From a virus, in the IMG/VR virus record IMGVR_UViG_3300047326_000042, positions 1-28,231 of that record: a DNA stretch of 28,231 nt. One strand, written 5' to 3'. Position numbers and translations under genes: made by a program. The notes under the pieces are model-generated. The model made no database searches. It was not told the DNA's origin and saw only the letters and a program-made list of their open reading frames with translations. Shown here in pieces: positions 6,722 to 14,405 of the stretch. The stretch's first letter is position 1. Every line of letters starts with the position of its first letter.

Positions 6722-7941
6722 TAATTCAGCCGGCAGGCGTAGCGGTTGTCGACGGTGCCCGCACCGAAGCGCATGCGTCCCTTATACGCGAGCACGTCCT
6801 GGCGGAAGGACGTGCCGGAGTTCGGGGCCTCTTGCACGACTTCGAGCGGGTTGCGCGTTTGCAGTATGATCCGCTTTTTCGCCCGCAGGAGGAACTTCGG
6901 CGGCGTCGCGCCGTCCGTGCCGTAGCCGTTCGCGTTCGTCGGCGATTTCGCCGCCTCGGACATCCACGGCGTTCCGACGACGCGATACTTGCCCCGGAGC
7001 GGATTGATCGTGCCGAAGTACGGCATCGTGCCGGCCGTCGGCGTGGCGCCGGGATTCTGCGCGAGCAGCCACGAGTCCATCACCTGCACGGCTTCGAGTT
7101 CCTCGTCCGAATCGACGAGCAGCGTGTCGGGCTTGATGACGAGCAGGTTTCCGTTCGGATCATGCACCTTGCGCAGAATCCGATGCGCTTCCTTGACCTG
7201 CGGCGTCGAGATCGCGCCCGTATTGACGCTGACCGAATACGTCCAGCTCGTAGCGTACATCTGCCCGAACCCGAACATATCCATCTCGTAGGTGAGCGAT
7301 TCGCCGATCAGCGAACCCTGCTGAACCACTTCGCCGGTCTGATCGTCGTCCACGAGTTCGCGTTCGAGTTCAAGCACCGAACCGAACTTGTAGTTGCGGA
7401 TCGTCACGTTGAGGCCGGACATTTTCACTTCGGGGTAGGCTTGCCCGCGTTCGACCGGGCCGCCGCGACCAGGCCGGAAGAACGGCGCGTAGTAGTTCTC
7501 GAACCCTTTGCTCGGAACGACTTCCGCGACTTCGTTCTCGTAGACGCTCGGCTCGAGTTCGTACCCTTCCGCCGCGAGACGCGTGATGCCGTAGCGGAGC
7601 ACTTGGCTGAACGCCGAGGCCGAGTTCGCCTCACCGAACCGCGACGTGCGTGCGGATTGCTCCCGGTAGCTGCGCTGCCAGCGCCTCGCCGAGAAGTTGA
7701 CGTTCCCCATCATCTCCGCGAGAGCGTCCTCGGGATCGATGCGGTACTCTTCCTTGATCTCTTCGCGGAACTCTTGGATTCCGCGCTCGTTTAGCGTTTT
7801 GAGCGAGTGGCGACCGGCGAACCGGCCCACTGTGCCGACGCGTTCGCCGCGCTCTTTCATGTCGCGCTGCGCGAGCGCCGCTTTGACGGCCTCTTTCAGC
7901 GTCGACTCGAGGTCGCCATCGTTCTTGACCTGAACGGCCAT
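6721..7941 (-). CDS. Major capsid protein (HK97 fold)
   Basis: A 406-residue protein starting MAVQVKNDGDLESTLKEAVK. The first about 60 residues are charged and helical, like a delta or N-arm region. It is followed by a spine-helix segment (FSQVLRYGITRLAAEGYELE), a P-domain segment (YAPFFRPGRGGPVERGQAYP, then NYKFGSVLELERELVDDD) and an A-domain end (GTSFRQDVLAYKGRMRFGAG) typical of Mu-like or related HK97-fold capsids. The length fits, and it follows the protease-scaffold and decoration genes. About 415 or 420 copies would form a common T=7 shell, if that is the size; not shown here. Confident from the C-terminal pattern plus position. Confidence 0.88.
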   Translation of the reverse strand: MAVQVKNDGDLESTLKEAVKAALAQRDMKERGERVGTVGRFAGRHSLKTLNERGIQEFREEIKEEYRIDPEDALAEMMGNVNFSARRWQRSYREQSARTSRFGEANSASAFSQVLRYGITRLAAEGYELEPSVYENEVAEVVPSKGFENYYAPFFRPGRGGPVERGQAYPEVKMSGLNVTIRNYKFGSVLELERELVDDDQTGEVVQQGSLIGESLTYEMDMFGFGQMYATSWTYSVSVNTGAISTPQVKEAHRILRKVHDPNGNLLVIKPDTLLVDSDEELEAVQVMDSWLLAQNPGATPTAGTMPYFGTINPLRGKYRVVGTPWMSEAAKSPTNANGYGTDGATPPKFLLRAKKRIILQTRNPLEVVQEAPNSGTSFRQDVLAYKGRMRFGAGTVDNRYACRLN

Positions 7942-7962
7942 GTTTGACGTCCCTTCTTCGGC

Positions 7963-8781
7963 TTAGAGGCCGAGCGTGAGGTAGCCGGGCTTAATGCGCA
8001 CCGGAACGGTGACACCCGAGCCGCCCGAAACGCTCGGAGCTGCAGCCGTGCTGCCGGTAACGAGATCCACGAAGCCGATCGTCAGCGCACTCACGAGCGG
8101 TACCGCACGCACCGACGCGTTTGACCCGGTGACGGGACCCGCGAGGGTGACGGCGCTAGTCGAGGGGAGGAATCCGGCGTAGATCCCGTCGACGTACACA
8201 CATACGCCGAGCACGTAGGCCGGGAGATAGCCGGAGGTGAGCGTGCAGACGATATTCTGGCCGCTGGTCGTCGTGACGCTCGTCGCCGTGCTCGGAAGCG
8301 TCTCGCCGATCGCCGTAAGCCAGGTGTACTGCACCGCGTGCGCCGCAGCGGTCCAGGTGCCGCCGGTGCCGGAGTTGACCGCCGTGCTTCCCGGAGCCGC
8401 CGGCGCGATGTTCTGCGCAAGCTGGATCGTCTGCGCATCGGCGCCGATCGTGACCTGGGATCCTTGGTTGTACGTGTCGCTCGCCGTCGTGTTGAAGGTG
8501 AACGTCCCGTCGACTTTCACGCCCGCATAGATCAGCGGATTGGAAATGCCGCCGAGCAGCGGGTTGAGGTCCTTCGAGACGCCGACGAAGGACTTGAGCA
8601 GTCCGATCAGCGTGGCGGAGAACGAGAGGCCCGCGCCATACGACGCGAGCGCGTTGTTCGACGTCAAGTAGCACATATCGCCGGCATTGATCGCGCCGGC
8701 GGCTACGGTCGAGTCGATCGGGAGCGCCCACACGGGACGAACCCCGGTGCGGTATTCGTTATCTTGCGAAATTGTCGCCAT
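7963..8781 (-). CDS. Capsid decoration-like protein with inserted Ig-like module
   Basis: A 272-residue protein, MATISQDNEYRTGVRPVWAL at its start, with no cysteine-rich or catalytic features. Residues 1-125 (VDGTFTFNTTASDTYNQGSQ, then VTIGADAQTIQLAQN) and the end (IGFVDLVTGSTAA, then VPVRIKPGYLTLGL) match the split halves of the small beta-barrel decoration or cement proteins placed next to capsid genes. Between them, about 126-232, is an Ig/FN3-like module with HAVQYTWLTAIGETLPSTAT and CVYVDGIYAGFLPST. It lies directly upstream of the capsid gene. It probably sits on the outside of the head, with the module exposed. The insertion is inferred from the pattern. Confidence 0.65.
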   Translation of the reverse strand: MATISQDNEYRTGVRPVWALPIDSTVAAGAINAGDMCYLTSNNALASYGAGLSFSATLIGLLKSFVGVSKDLNPLLGGISNPLIYAGVKVDGTFTFNTTASDTYNQGSQVTIGADAQTIQLAQNIAPAAPGSTAVNSGTGGTWTAAAHAVQYTWLTAIGETLPSTATSVTTTSGQNIVCTLTSGYLPAYVLGVCVYVDGIYAGFLPSTSAVTLAGPVTGSNASVRAVPLVSALTIGFVDLVTGSTAAAPSVSGGSGVTVPVRIKPGYLTLGL

Positions 8782-8787
8782 CGTGCG

Positions 8788-10680
8788 TTACCCTTTCTCG
8801 ACGCCGGACACGGTCAAGAGACCGCCTCCGCGAACGCCGGACTCTCGCGTGCGCGCGACGTTGCCCACGACGCCTTCTGCAACGAGTTTGCGCGCCGTCT
8901 CGCGGCCGACCGCCATCAGGGCGCGCAGCTGCGCCTTCTCGCGCAGTTTCGCTTCGCGCAGTTGGCGCTCGAGTTCGATCTCGCGCGCCGATTTCCGCGC
9001 GCCTTCCTTCTTCTTTTTGCCTTCGCCGCCGATCAGATCGGCGTCTTCGTCGTCCTCGTCGTCGCTTTCGCCGACATCGTCATCGTCGTCGTCGTCCGGC
9101 TCGAGGATGCCGTCGAGCGACGGATCGCCCGTTTCGTCTTCCATCTCGTCGTCTTCGGCGTCCTCGTCGTCGATGATCGCCGCCTTCTTGCCGGGCTTGC
9201 CCGACATGACCTTCGCCAGCGCCGCGTGCATCTTGCCCTTCGCGTCGTCGTCGAGTTCGACTCCGGCTTCCTTGAGCACCGCAGAGAATTGCGATTCGGT
9301 GATCGCTGCGGTGCGCGCTGCGAGACCGGGCCGCAGCTTTTTGGAAATCCCGTCGATGAGCGATTCGAGTAGCTTTTTCTCTTCGCGCGTCGACGCTAGT
9401 GATGAACCCATATATCCCTCCTCCTTAAGCGAGAGTAATCGGCCACCGGCGCCCGCGCAAGCCACCATATCAGTGCTGTCGGCTTCGGTGATGTCCAGGA
9501 CCACTTTGTAGGGTTTTCCGTCGACTTCGCTCCGTTCGGATTCGCCCGAGGCAAAGATCGAGAAGCCCACGTACTGTTTGCGCGGGTCGTCTTTGTAGCG
9601 CTCCGCGTACCGCTTGGCTTCGCGCATTTTGTTGAGCGCGAATACATTGCCGGCCTCGATGTTCAGCGTCCCGACGAGCAGCTTCTTGCCGCCCGATTCC
9701 TCGGTGTGAACGTCGGACCACCAACCGATGAGGTCTTTGATCGAGCGCACGCCGCCGCGAGCGCGACCCTCGATGTCGTCCTGGTGGTCGGCATACGATC
9801 GCGCACCCTCGAACACGCCGTTCTCGGCGATGCGCTCGATGAGGTCGCCCGTATAGTAGTGGCCGTCGACCGGGTTTCCGGGTCCCTCTTCGAGCATCAC
9901 GCAGTCGGCGGTGACCCCACCGTCGTCGGTGGCCTTCACCTCGCGAACGCGCGCATGCAGGCGAATCGCCTCGGACATCTTCTTCGGCTTCACGGTCGTC
10001 GCCGATTCACCGCTCGCCGTTTTCATGCGCCGCGACTCGGCAAGCGCGAACGTCTGCTTCGCCTTCTTCACGAGCGGGAACGTCACGCAGTCGTTCGCGT
10101 CGATCGTGTACGTTGCGGCCCACAACTCGCCGGTATTCATGTTCCCGACGATGACGGCGTTCTTCGCCGGGTAGCTCGCGACCAGCGTGATGCCCCAGGC
10201 GATTTCGCCGTTGCCGGGCGCGCCGAACTGCGGCGACAACGCGGCGGCTTTTTGGATCAGCCCGCACTGCTGTTCCCAACTGCCCGCAGCGGTGATGCCG
10301 TATTCGCGCATGCGCCGCGCGTGTTCGCTGGTCTTTGACGACCGCCGCGCGACGTGCTTGACGCCGAGGATCGCCTTCGCGCGCCTGACCTGCCGATCGA
10401 CGTCGGCGGCATCATAGTTCTTCGCCTGATGCGCGCGCGAGAGCACCGCTCGCGCAAACCGCTTCGCATTCGGGCTGCCGCTCGGCGGCAGCGGAAAGCC
10501 CCAATCGGAGTCCACGCGATCGGCGGCTTTCTTCGCCTTACCGGCGGTCGACAGGATGCCGTACTTGCGCTTGAACGCCGCTTTCGGGCTCAGGTCTTCC
10601 TTCGGTGCCGTCTTCTTCTTTTTGGACGGCAGCACGCCGGGGCGGAGCACCTGCGAGATGCTCGAGAGAGAGATCGCCAT
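8788..10680 (-). CDS. Prohead protease fused to a scaffold domain
   Basis: A 630-residue protein with several parts. Residues 1-130 are basic and helical (PKAAFKRKYGILSTAGKAKK). About 155-212 is a small beta region (GELWAATYTIDANDCVTFPL). About 240-415 is a head maturation serine protease: ARSYADHQDD gives the likely His299, QYVGFSIFASGE the likely Ser374, and ITEADSTDMVACAGAGG a conserved closing segment. From 420 on is a scaffold-like part with a very acidic stretch (about 503-549) and a helical coiled coil (ARKSAREIELERQLREAKLR). It would scaffold prohead assembly, cleave capsid and itself, and leave. AGGAGGG precedes the ATG by 11 bases. Confidence 0.82.
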   Translation of the reverse strand: MAISLSSISQVLRPGVLPSKKKKTAPKEDLSPKAAFKRKYGILSTAGKAKKAADRVDSDWGFPLPPSGSPNAKRFARAVLSRAHQAKNYDAADVDRQVRRAKAILGVKHVARRSSKTSEHARRMREYGITAAGSWEQQCGLIQKAAALSPQFGAPGNGEIAWGITLVASYPAKNAVIVGNMNTGELWAATYTIDANDCVTFPLVKKAKQTFALAESRRMKTASGESATTVKPKKMSEAIRLHARVREVKATDDGGVTADCVMLEEGPGNPVDGHYYTGDLIERIAENGVFEGARSYADHQDDIEGRARGGVRSIKDLIGWWSDVHTEESGGKKLLVGTLNIEAGNVFALNKMREAKRYAERYKDDPRKQYVGFSIFASGESERSEVDGKPYKVVLDITEADSTDMVACAGAGGRLLSLKEEGYMGSSLASTREEKKLLESLIDGISKKLRPGLAARTAAITESQFSAVLKEAGVELDDDAKGKMHAALAKVMSGKPGKKAAIIDDEDAEDDEMEDETGDPSLDGILEPDDDDDDDVGESDDEDDEDADLIGGEGKKKKEGARKSAREIELERQLREAKLREKAQLRALMAVGRETARKLVAEGVVGNVARTRESGVRGGGLLTVSGVEKG

Positions 10681-10694
10681 CGCCCGGAACCCTC

Positions 10695-11024
10695 CTACGC
10701 TGCGGGCTTGTAGGCCGACAGCAGCTCGATAATCATCACGCCGCGGGGCGACACCTCAAGGTGCGGCGAGAGATCCGCGATCGTGAGGCCCTCGACGGCG
10801 CACACATTGTGGACGACGCGCGCGATCTCGGCGAGCACGTCGGCGAGCCCGTCGACGGCGTCGCAGACGGCGGCGAGCCGCACCGCCTCGGCCTCATCGG
10901 TCGCGACGGCAACGAAGTTGCCCGTGAGCCGCACGGGCGCGCTGCAGTGCGGACAGCGCTCGATCGGCGCGAGCACGAGGCCGCCGTGGCCGATCTCGCA
11001 CAAGAACCGGAGAGGACTACTCAC
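10695..11024 (-). CDS. Small zinc-ribbon protein
   Basis: About 109 residues from a GTG that overlaps the preceding TGA (GTGA). The frame is open further upstream, but that part is Arg-rich and overlaps another gene, so the GTG is preferred. The N-terminus FLCEIGHGG to RCPHCSAPV gives ligands Cys9, His13, Cys24 and Cys27, spacing C-X3-H-X10-C-X2-C. The rest is helical (DEAEAVRLAAVCDAVDGLAD) and ends in a short strand-helix (GVMIIELLSAYKPAA). The same ligand spacing occurs in the 32-residue gene two genes upstream. Function unknown; metal binding is inferred from the ligands. It lies between portal and protease, so a head accessory role is possible. Confidence 0.65.
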   Translation of the reverse strand: MSSPLRFLCEIGHGGLVLAPIERCPHCSAPVRLTGNFVAVATDEAEAVRLAAVCDAVDGLADVLAEIARVVHNVCAVEGLTIADLSPHLEVSPRGVMIIELLSAYKPAA

Positions 11025-11254
11025 GAGACGCCGAGATCGATGCGGATGGACGCCGTGCCGGCGCCGACGTAGGCCGTCGCGCGCATGTCGGCCGGGTCGC
11101 GCCCGAGCGATTCCGCGTGCGCGCTGATTCCCTCGACGATGTCGCCGAACAGATTGACGAGTCCCTGGATACGATCGCACTCGTCGGCGAGTTTGGGGTA
11201 GCGCGCGCCGAGCCATTCGTGGACCGTGCGCGCTGAGACCGCACCGTCGATCAT
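11021..11254 (-). CDS. Hypothetical 77-residue protein
   Basis: Starts MIDGAVSARTVHEWLGARYP at an ATG overlapping the previous TGA (ATGA), and its own TGA overlaps the next GTG. It is helical in the first two thirds (YPKLADECDRIQGLVNLFGD) and ends in a short beta segment (ATAYVGAGTASIRIDLGVS). An in-frame start at 11326 exists but would overlap the small zinc-ribbon gene. Held between two zinc-ribbon genes with coupled translation, so these three probably act in one step. No family recognised. Confidence 0.6.
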   Translation of the reverse strand: MIDGAVSARTVHEWLGARYPKLADECDRIQGLVNLFGDIVEGISAHAESLGRDPADMRATAYVGAGTASIRIDLGVS

Positions 11255-11349
11255 CCGCGCACGACCTCGAAGATTTTCGTGCCGCAGATCGGACAGTTGG
11301 CGACGTCGGGCTTTTCGACGAACCAATGCCGTTTTTCGCAGCGGAACAT
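11251..11349 (-). CDS. 32-residue zinc-ribbon mini-protein
   Basis: A short gene starting at ATG 11349, directly after the TAA of the preceding gene (TAAATG), and ending in an ATGA overlap with the next. It encodes MFRCEKRHWFVEKPDV, continuing ANCPICGTKIFEVVRG. Ligands Cys4, His8, Cys19 and Cys22 give C-X3-H-X10-C-X2-C, the same spacing as the ribbon in the 109-residue protein nearby. It is the size of a single zinc knuckle. The conserved ligands, coupled start and coupled stop make a real gene likely despite the length. Function unknown. Confidence 0.6.
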   Translation of the reverse strand: MFRCEKRHWFVEKPDVANCPICGTKIFEVVRG

Positions 11350-12030
11350 TTACTGAATAAAGCCGCGGACGTTGTACGCGACGCCGCCGGTGAACGCCGA
11401 GATATTCAGCGCAAGCGCGGAGCCCGATGGCGCCGACGGCTGACTCTCGATCCCGATCTCTTCGATGCCCTTAGTGGAATTGATGTAGGACACTTCGAGC
11501 GGCACACCAATGACGATGCCGGCGGCGTGCGTCTTCGTGAAGGTGGCCGTGAATCCGATCGGCGTGCCGGCGGTGTTCGTCTGCACCGCAGTCACGACGA
11601 CCGCCTCGTAGTTCGCGGCGTTCGGCGTCTCGATGTCGACCGTCTGGCCGACCCAAATTGTCGCGCCGTTGGCGACGTTGCTCGAGACGTTCGCGAGCGT
11701 TACCGTTTGCGAGCCTGTCGAGATCGCGCCCGAGGTCGTTTGCGTATTGTATTTCAGCTTCACGAGCGGATTGCCCGTGCTCGGCGTTCCGGTCACGACG
11801 AAGTCGGTGAGAAAAAACGTGTACGCTTTCCCGCTGACCGGGTTCGTGCCCGATGGCACCGTATACAGCGGAATGTCACTCGTCGTCGGATTGGTCATCA
11901 CGGACGCGAGGATGACCTGCGTCTGGCCGACGCCGGGGCCGCCGGCGGTGCCGAGTTGCGGGATGCCGACGGCAGGGTACGAGAGCTGCGAGGCGTTTCC
12001 GGCCGCGTCGTTCTGAATATCGGCAGGCAT
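11350..12030 (-). CDS. Beta-rich virion protein with KTHAAG module
   Basis: A 226-residue protein starting MPADIQNDAAGNASQLSYPA, with GGGGGA before the ATG. It is Thr/Val/Gly-rich with no signal peptide. Residues about 100-175 form a beta module: SGAISTGSQTVTLANVSS, VGQTVDIETPNAANYEAVVV, and FTATFTKTHAAGIVIGVP. The same kind of module is in the 829-residue secreted protein and, more distantly, the tail tube protein. It follows the portal gene. It could be a head decoration or fibre protein. Placement and composition support a virion role; the exact role is unknown. Confidence 0.6.
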   Translation of the reverse strand: MPADIQNDAAGNASQLSYPAVGIPQLGTAGGPGVGQTQVILASVMTNPTTSDIPLYTVPSGTNPVSGKAYTFFLTDFVVTGTPSTGNPLVKLKYNTQTTSGAISTGSQTVTLANVSSNVANGATIWVGQTVDIETPNAANYEAVVVTAVQTNTAGTPIGFTATFTKTHAAGIVIGVPLEVSYINSTKGIEEIGIESQPSAPSGSALALNISAFTGGVAYNVRGFIQ

Positions 12031-12038
12031 CGGTCCCC

Positions 12039-14102
12039 CTAACCCTTCGTGAAGAAGGTGATCGTTCGGCGCGCCGCCGCCGCGACGCGTCCACTCTTGC
12101 GCAGTTGCGCGGCACCGGCACCAGCAGCGTTCTGACTCGGATCGGACGTGCGCGACGTGCGCGCTTGGTCGTCGTCGTCGTCATCGTCATCGCCGGCGGA
12201 GCCCGAATAGTCCGGGTCTGGCACTTCGCCGGGATTCCAGGCCGGGTCACTCGCGCTCGGCGCGCCTTTGCGCACCTGCTGCCCTGTGCGCGCGATCATT
12301 TGCGCGCCCTCGGCTGCGATCTCATCCTGTTCTTCCTCGAAGTCGTAGTCCCTTATATCGAACGCCGTGGCGACGATCTGCGCAGCGCGTTTCTTGGAGA
12401 TGTAGTTATCGGATTCGGCGCGCTCGGCGTCGGCGATCGTGACCGAACGGTCCCCTTTGACGATGTCCGGGAAGATGACGTCGCAGGTCATGTCGAGTTC
12501 GCGTTCTTCGCCGCCCTGAACGTAGCCGCGGATCGCATGCAGTGCTGCGCGCACGTCGCCTTTGCGCAGGTGCCGCGCGACGTGCTTGATCGAGTCCTGA
12601 CCGTCCATCGCGTACCAATTCGTTTTCGGCAGCCGCCCCTCGGCCTGCGCGATCTCGCCGACCTTCTTGCTCATCCGCAGCAGCCACGGCCGCACGACGC
12701 GCTGTTGACGCGTCTCGAAGTGCTTCACCGACGGCGTCTCGGCGACGACGGCCGTCGCGCGCGCGCCGCGACTCGTCACGCCGAGATAGTCCTTCACGAT
12801 GTGCATGCCGACGGCGATAATGCCGAGCAGCCCGTCACCGATGCCGATGCCGCCGGTCGACGTCGAGTTCTTGTCGCTCTGCAACGGCTTCACTTCGACC
12901 GCGTCGTTGTGATAGAAGCCTTGCCCCGGCTGTTGGAGGTTCGGCGGGGGCGTCTGGCTCGCGTATGAATTGACCGTATTGACGTCGACGCCGGCGCCCT
13001 TGATCGTGAAGTCCCACGCGAACGCCGCTTGCACGATCGCCTTCAAGGTTTCGGCCGAATAATAATCGCGCAGGCGCTTGAGCCACCCGAGCACCGGAAA
13101 GAGATCCGATCGTCCGCGCTTCTCCCAGGCACTCGCGTTTATCGTCGAATGAATGACGAGATTCGGGTCGAGCTGCCGGAAAATGTACCGGATCATCGGA
13201 TGCTTCGCGTCCGAGTAGAGTTGATATTGCGTCGAGTACATCTGAATAATATACGCGACGTCGTCGAGGTTCTCGGGGTCCGTGACGTAGTCGGGGATCG
13301 TCGAGGGCTCGAGCATCGCGATCAGCGGCGGGCGGTCGCCTTGCGGGAAAAACCGCGTCCAATTCTCGCCGTCGCGGAACCAATCGAGCAGCCACGTGTA
13401 GATGCGTTCTTCGCCGCGGTTGAGTTCCCAAAACGCGTCCCACTCCTTCTGAACGAGTGGGTCCTTGAAGACCATCTGGAAACCGCGACCCAGCACGAAG
13501 TCGACGATGATGCCGAGCGCGCCTTTGGCGACCGGATCATGCGACGCCGCCCAAAAACATTTCGCGAGCATTGACCAATAGTCGTAGAGATACAACTGCT
13601 GGTTGTACGGCCCGTTCCCGAGCGGCAGCACTTCGTCGGGCGTCGGCGGGCTCGCGCCCGTCCCCGTGTTGCCGACCGCAATCGACTCGTAGTCGTCGAG
13701 TTCGATTCCTTCACGCAGCTTGCGCTGCGCCTCGGCGACTATGCCCTCGTTGCTCGAAAGGACGCGCCGGCGATGCTCAAAGAGCGTCTCGACGAACCCC
13801 TCGAACGTCTTCGCTTTGGTCGCTTCGCGGAGGTCGCCGCGGCCCAGGGTGACCGTTGCGTGTTTGAAGTGCGCCTCGACCGTGACGCGCTTGTCCGGTG
13901 ATTTGACAGCCTCGAAAAATTGGTAGATCGGCGAGTCGGCCGGATCGATCTCGTAGGCGGTCTCATCGGGCGTGTACGGGTCTCGCGGCGATTCGACCGT
14001 GCCGGCAGGATCGTCGTACTGCATCGGCCGGCCGTGCTGATCGACGAACCGCGAGAGCGCAGGTGAGGATTCCTCCTGGCGCCCGACGAGCGCTTCACTC
14101 AC
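12039..14102 (-). CDS. Portal protein
   Basis: A 687-residue protein from a GTG that overlaps the stop of a 28-residue ORF. After a disordered, acidic first 60 residues, it has the long mixed body of a portal: NQQLYLYDYWSMLAKCFWAA, LGIIVDFVLGRGFQMVFKDP, GWLKRLRDYYSAETLKAIVQ, LGIIAVGMHIVKDYLGVTSR, then a stem and clip-like helical region (KHFETRQQRVVRPWLLRMSK). The C-terminus is acidic (DDDDDDDD) and then basic. The length is in the upper range for portals. It would form the dodecameric ring for DNA entry and exit. Position between terminase and protease-capsid agrees, though an 8-kb block separates it from terminase. Confidence 0.85.
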   Translation of the reverse strand: MSEALVGRQEESSPALSRFVDQHGRPMQYDDPAGTVESPRDPYTPDETAYEIDPADSPIYQFFEAVKSPDKRVTVEAHFKHATVTLGRGDLREATKAKTFEGFVETLFEHRRRVLSSNEGIVAEAQRKLREGIELDDYESIAVGNTGTGASPPTPDEVLPLGNGPYNQQLYLYDYWSMLAKCFWAASHDPVAKGALGIIVDFVLGRGFQMVFKDPLVQKEWDAFWELNRGEERIYTWLLDWFRDGENWTRFFPQGDRPPLIAMLEPSTIPDYVTDPENLDDVAYIIQMYSTQYQLYSDAKHPMIRYIFRQLDPNLVIHSTINASAWEKRGRSDLFPVLGWLKRLRDYYSAETLKAIVQAAFAWDFTIKGAGVDVNTVNSYASQTPPPNLQQPGQGFYHNDAVEVKPLQSDKNSTSTGGIGIGDGLLGIIAVGMHIVKDYLGVTSRGARATAVVAETPSVKHFETRQQRVVRPWLLRMSKKVGEIAQAEGRLPKTNWYAMDGQDSIKHVARHLRKGDVRAALHAIRGYVQGGEERELDMTCDVIFPDIVKGDRSVTIADAERAESDNYISKKRAAQIVATAFDIRDYDFEEEQDEIAAEGAQMIARTGQQVRKGAPSASDPAWNPGEVPDPDYSGSAGDDDDDDDDQARTSRTSDPSQNAAGAGAAQLRKSGRVAAAARRTITFFTKG

Positions 14103-14185
14103 AGTCGCGGGCCGTAGGCGATTTCGATCACGAACACCGCGCCGAGAATGAAGACGACGATCGCGAGAATGTCGGCATCGTTCAT
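14099..14185 (-). CDS. 28-residue membrane peptide
   Basis: Starts at ATG 14185 with GAGGGAGGGAG just upstream, giving MNDADILAIVVFILGAVFVI followed by EIAYGPRL, then TGA overlapping the portal GTG. One hydrophobic helix of about 18 residues with an acidic N-terminus suggests a single membrane span. The very strong ribosome site and the coupling to the portal support a real gene. It could modulate the membrane, act like a tiny holin-type peptide, or serve mainly to couple translation. Function is unknown. Confidence 0.55.
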   Translation of the reverse strand: MNDADILAIVVFILGAVFVIEIAYGPRL

Positions 14186-14204
14186 CGGCTCCCTCCCTCG
14201 CGGA

Positions 14205-14393
14205 TTAGGTCGGCGTCGCCGTCGGCGTCGCCTCGTGGCCGTGCTGATGCCAATGCATCGTCCCGAGCTTCGGCTGATGCCACGGCGTGTGCGTCGGCTT
14301 TGGACTCGGCGACGGTGCGGGCGCCTGTACGACGCTGATCGCGGGCTTCGCGAGCGCGAACACGATCAGAACAGCGGCGATGCGTGCGGTCAT
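14205..14393 (-). CDS. Small secreted Pro/His-rich protein
   Basis: A 62-residue protein with a signal peptide (MTARIAAVLIVFALAKPAIS) and a mature part rich in Pro, Thr and His: PAPSPSPKPTHTPWHQPKLG, then TMHWHQHGHEATPTATPT. GAGG lies 7 bases before the ATG. The His-rich section (HWHQHGH) could bind metal such as zinc, copper or nickel, but this is only composition. It is the last of four consecutive exported proteins and precedes the membrane peptide. No Cys, so not a lipoprotein. Function unknown. Confidence 0.6.
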   Translation of the reverse strand: MTARIAAVLIVFALAKPAISVVQAPAPSPSPKPTHTPWHQPKLGTMHWHQHGHEATPTATPT

Positions 14394-14405
14394 TGGGATT
14401 CCTCG

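Noticed and set aside
6562-7794. Plus-strand frame of 410 codons
   Set aside because: Antisense of the capsid gene. Arg/Val-rich shadow composition typical of GC-rich DNA.
8687-9511. Plus-strand Ser-rich frame of 274 codons
   Set aside because: Antisense to the acidic scaffold stretch (Asp codons read backwards give Ser and Val). No supporting start signal.
12105-12968. Plus-strand frame of 287 codons
   Set aside because: Antisense of the portal gene with Arg-rich composition and no sign of protein character.
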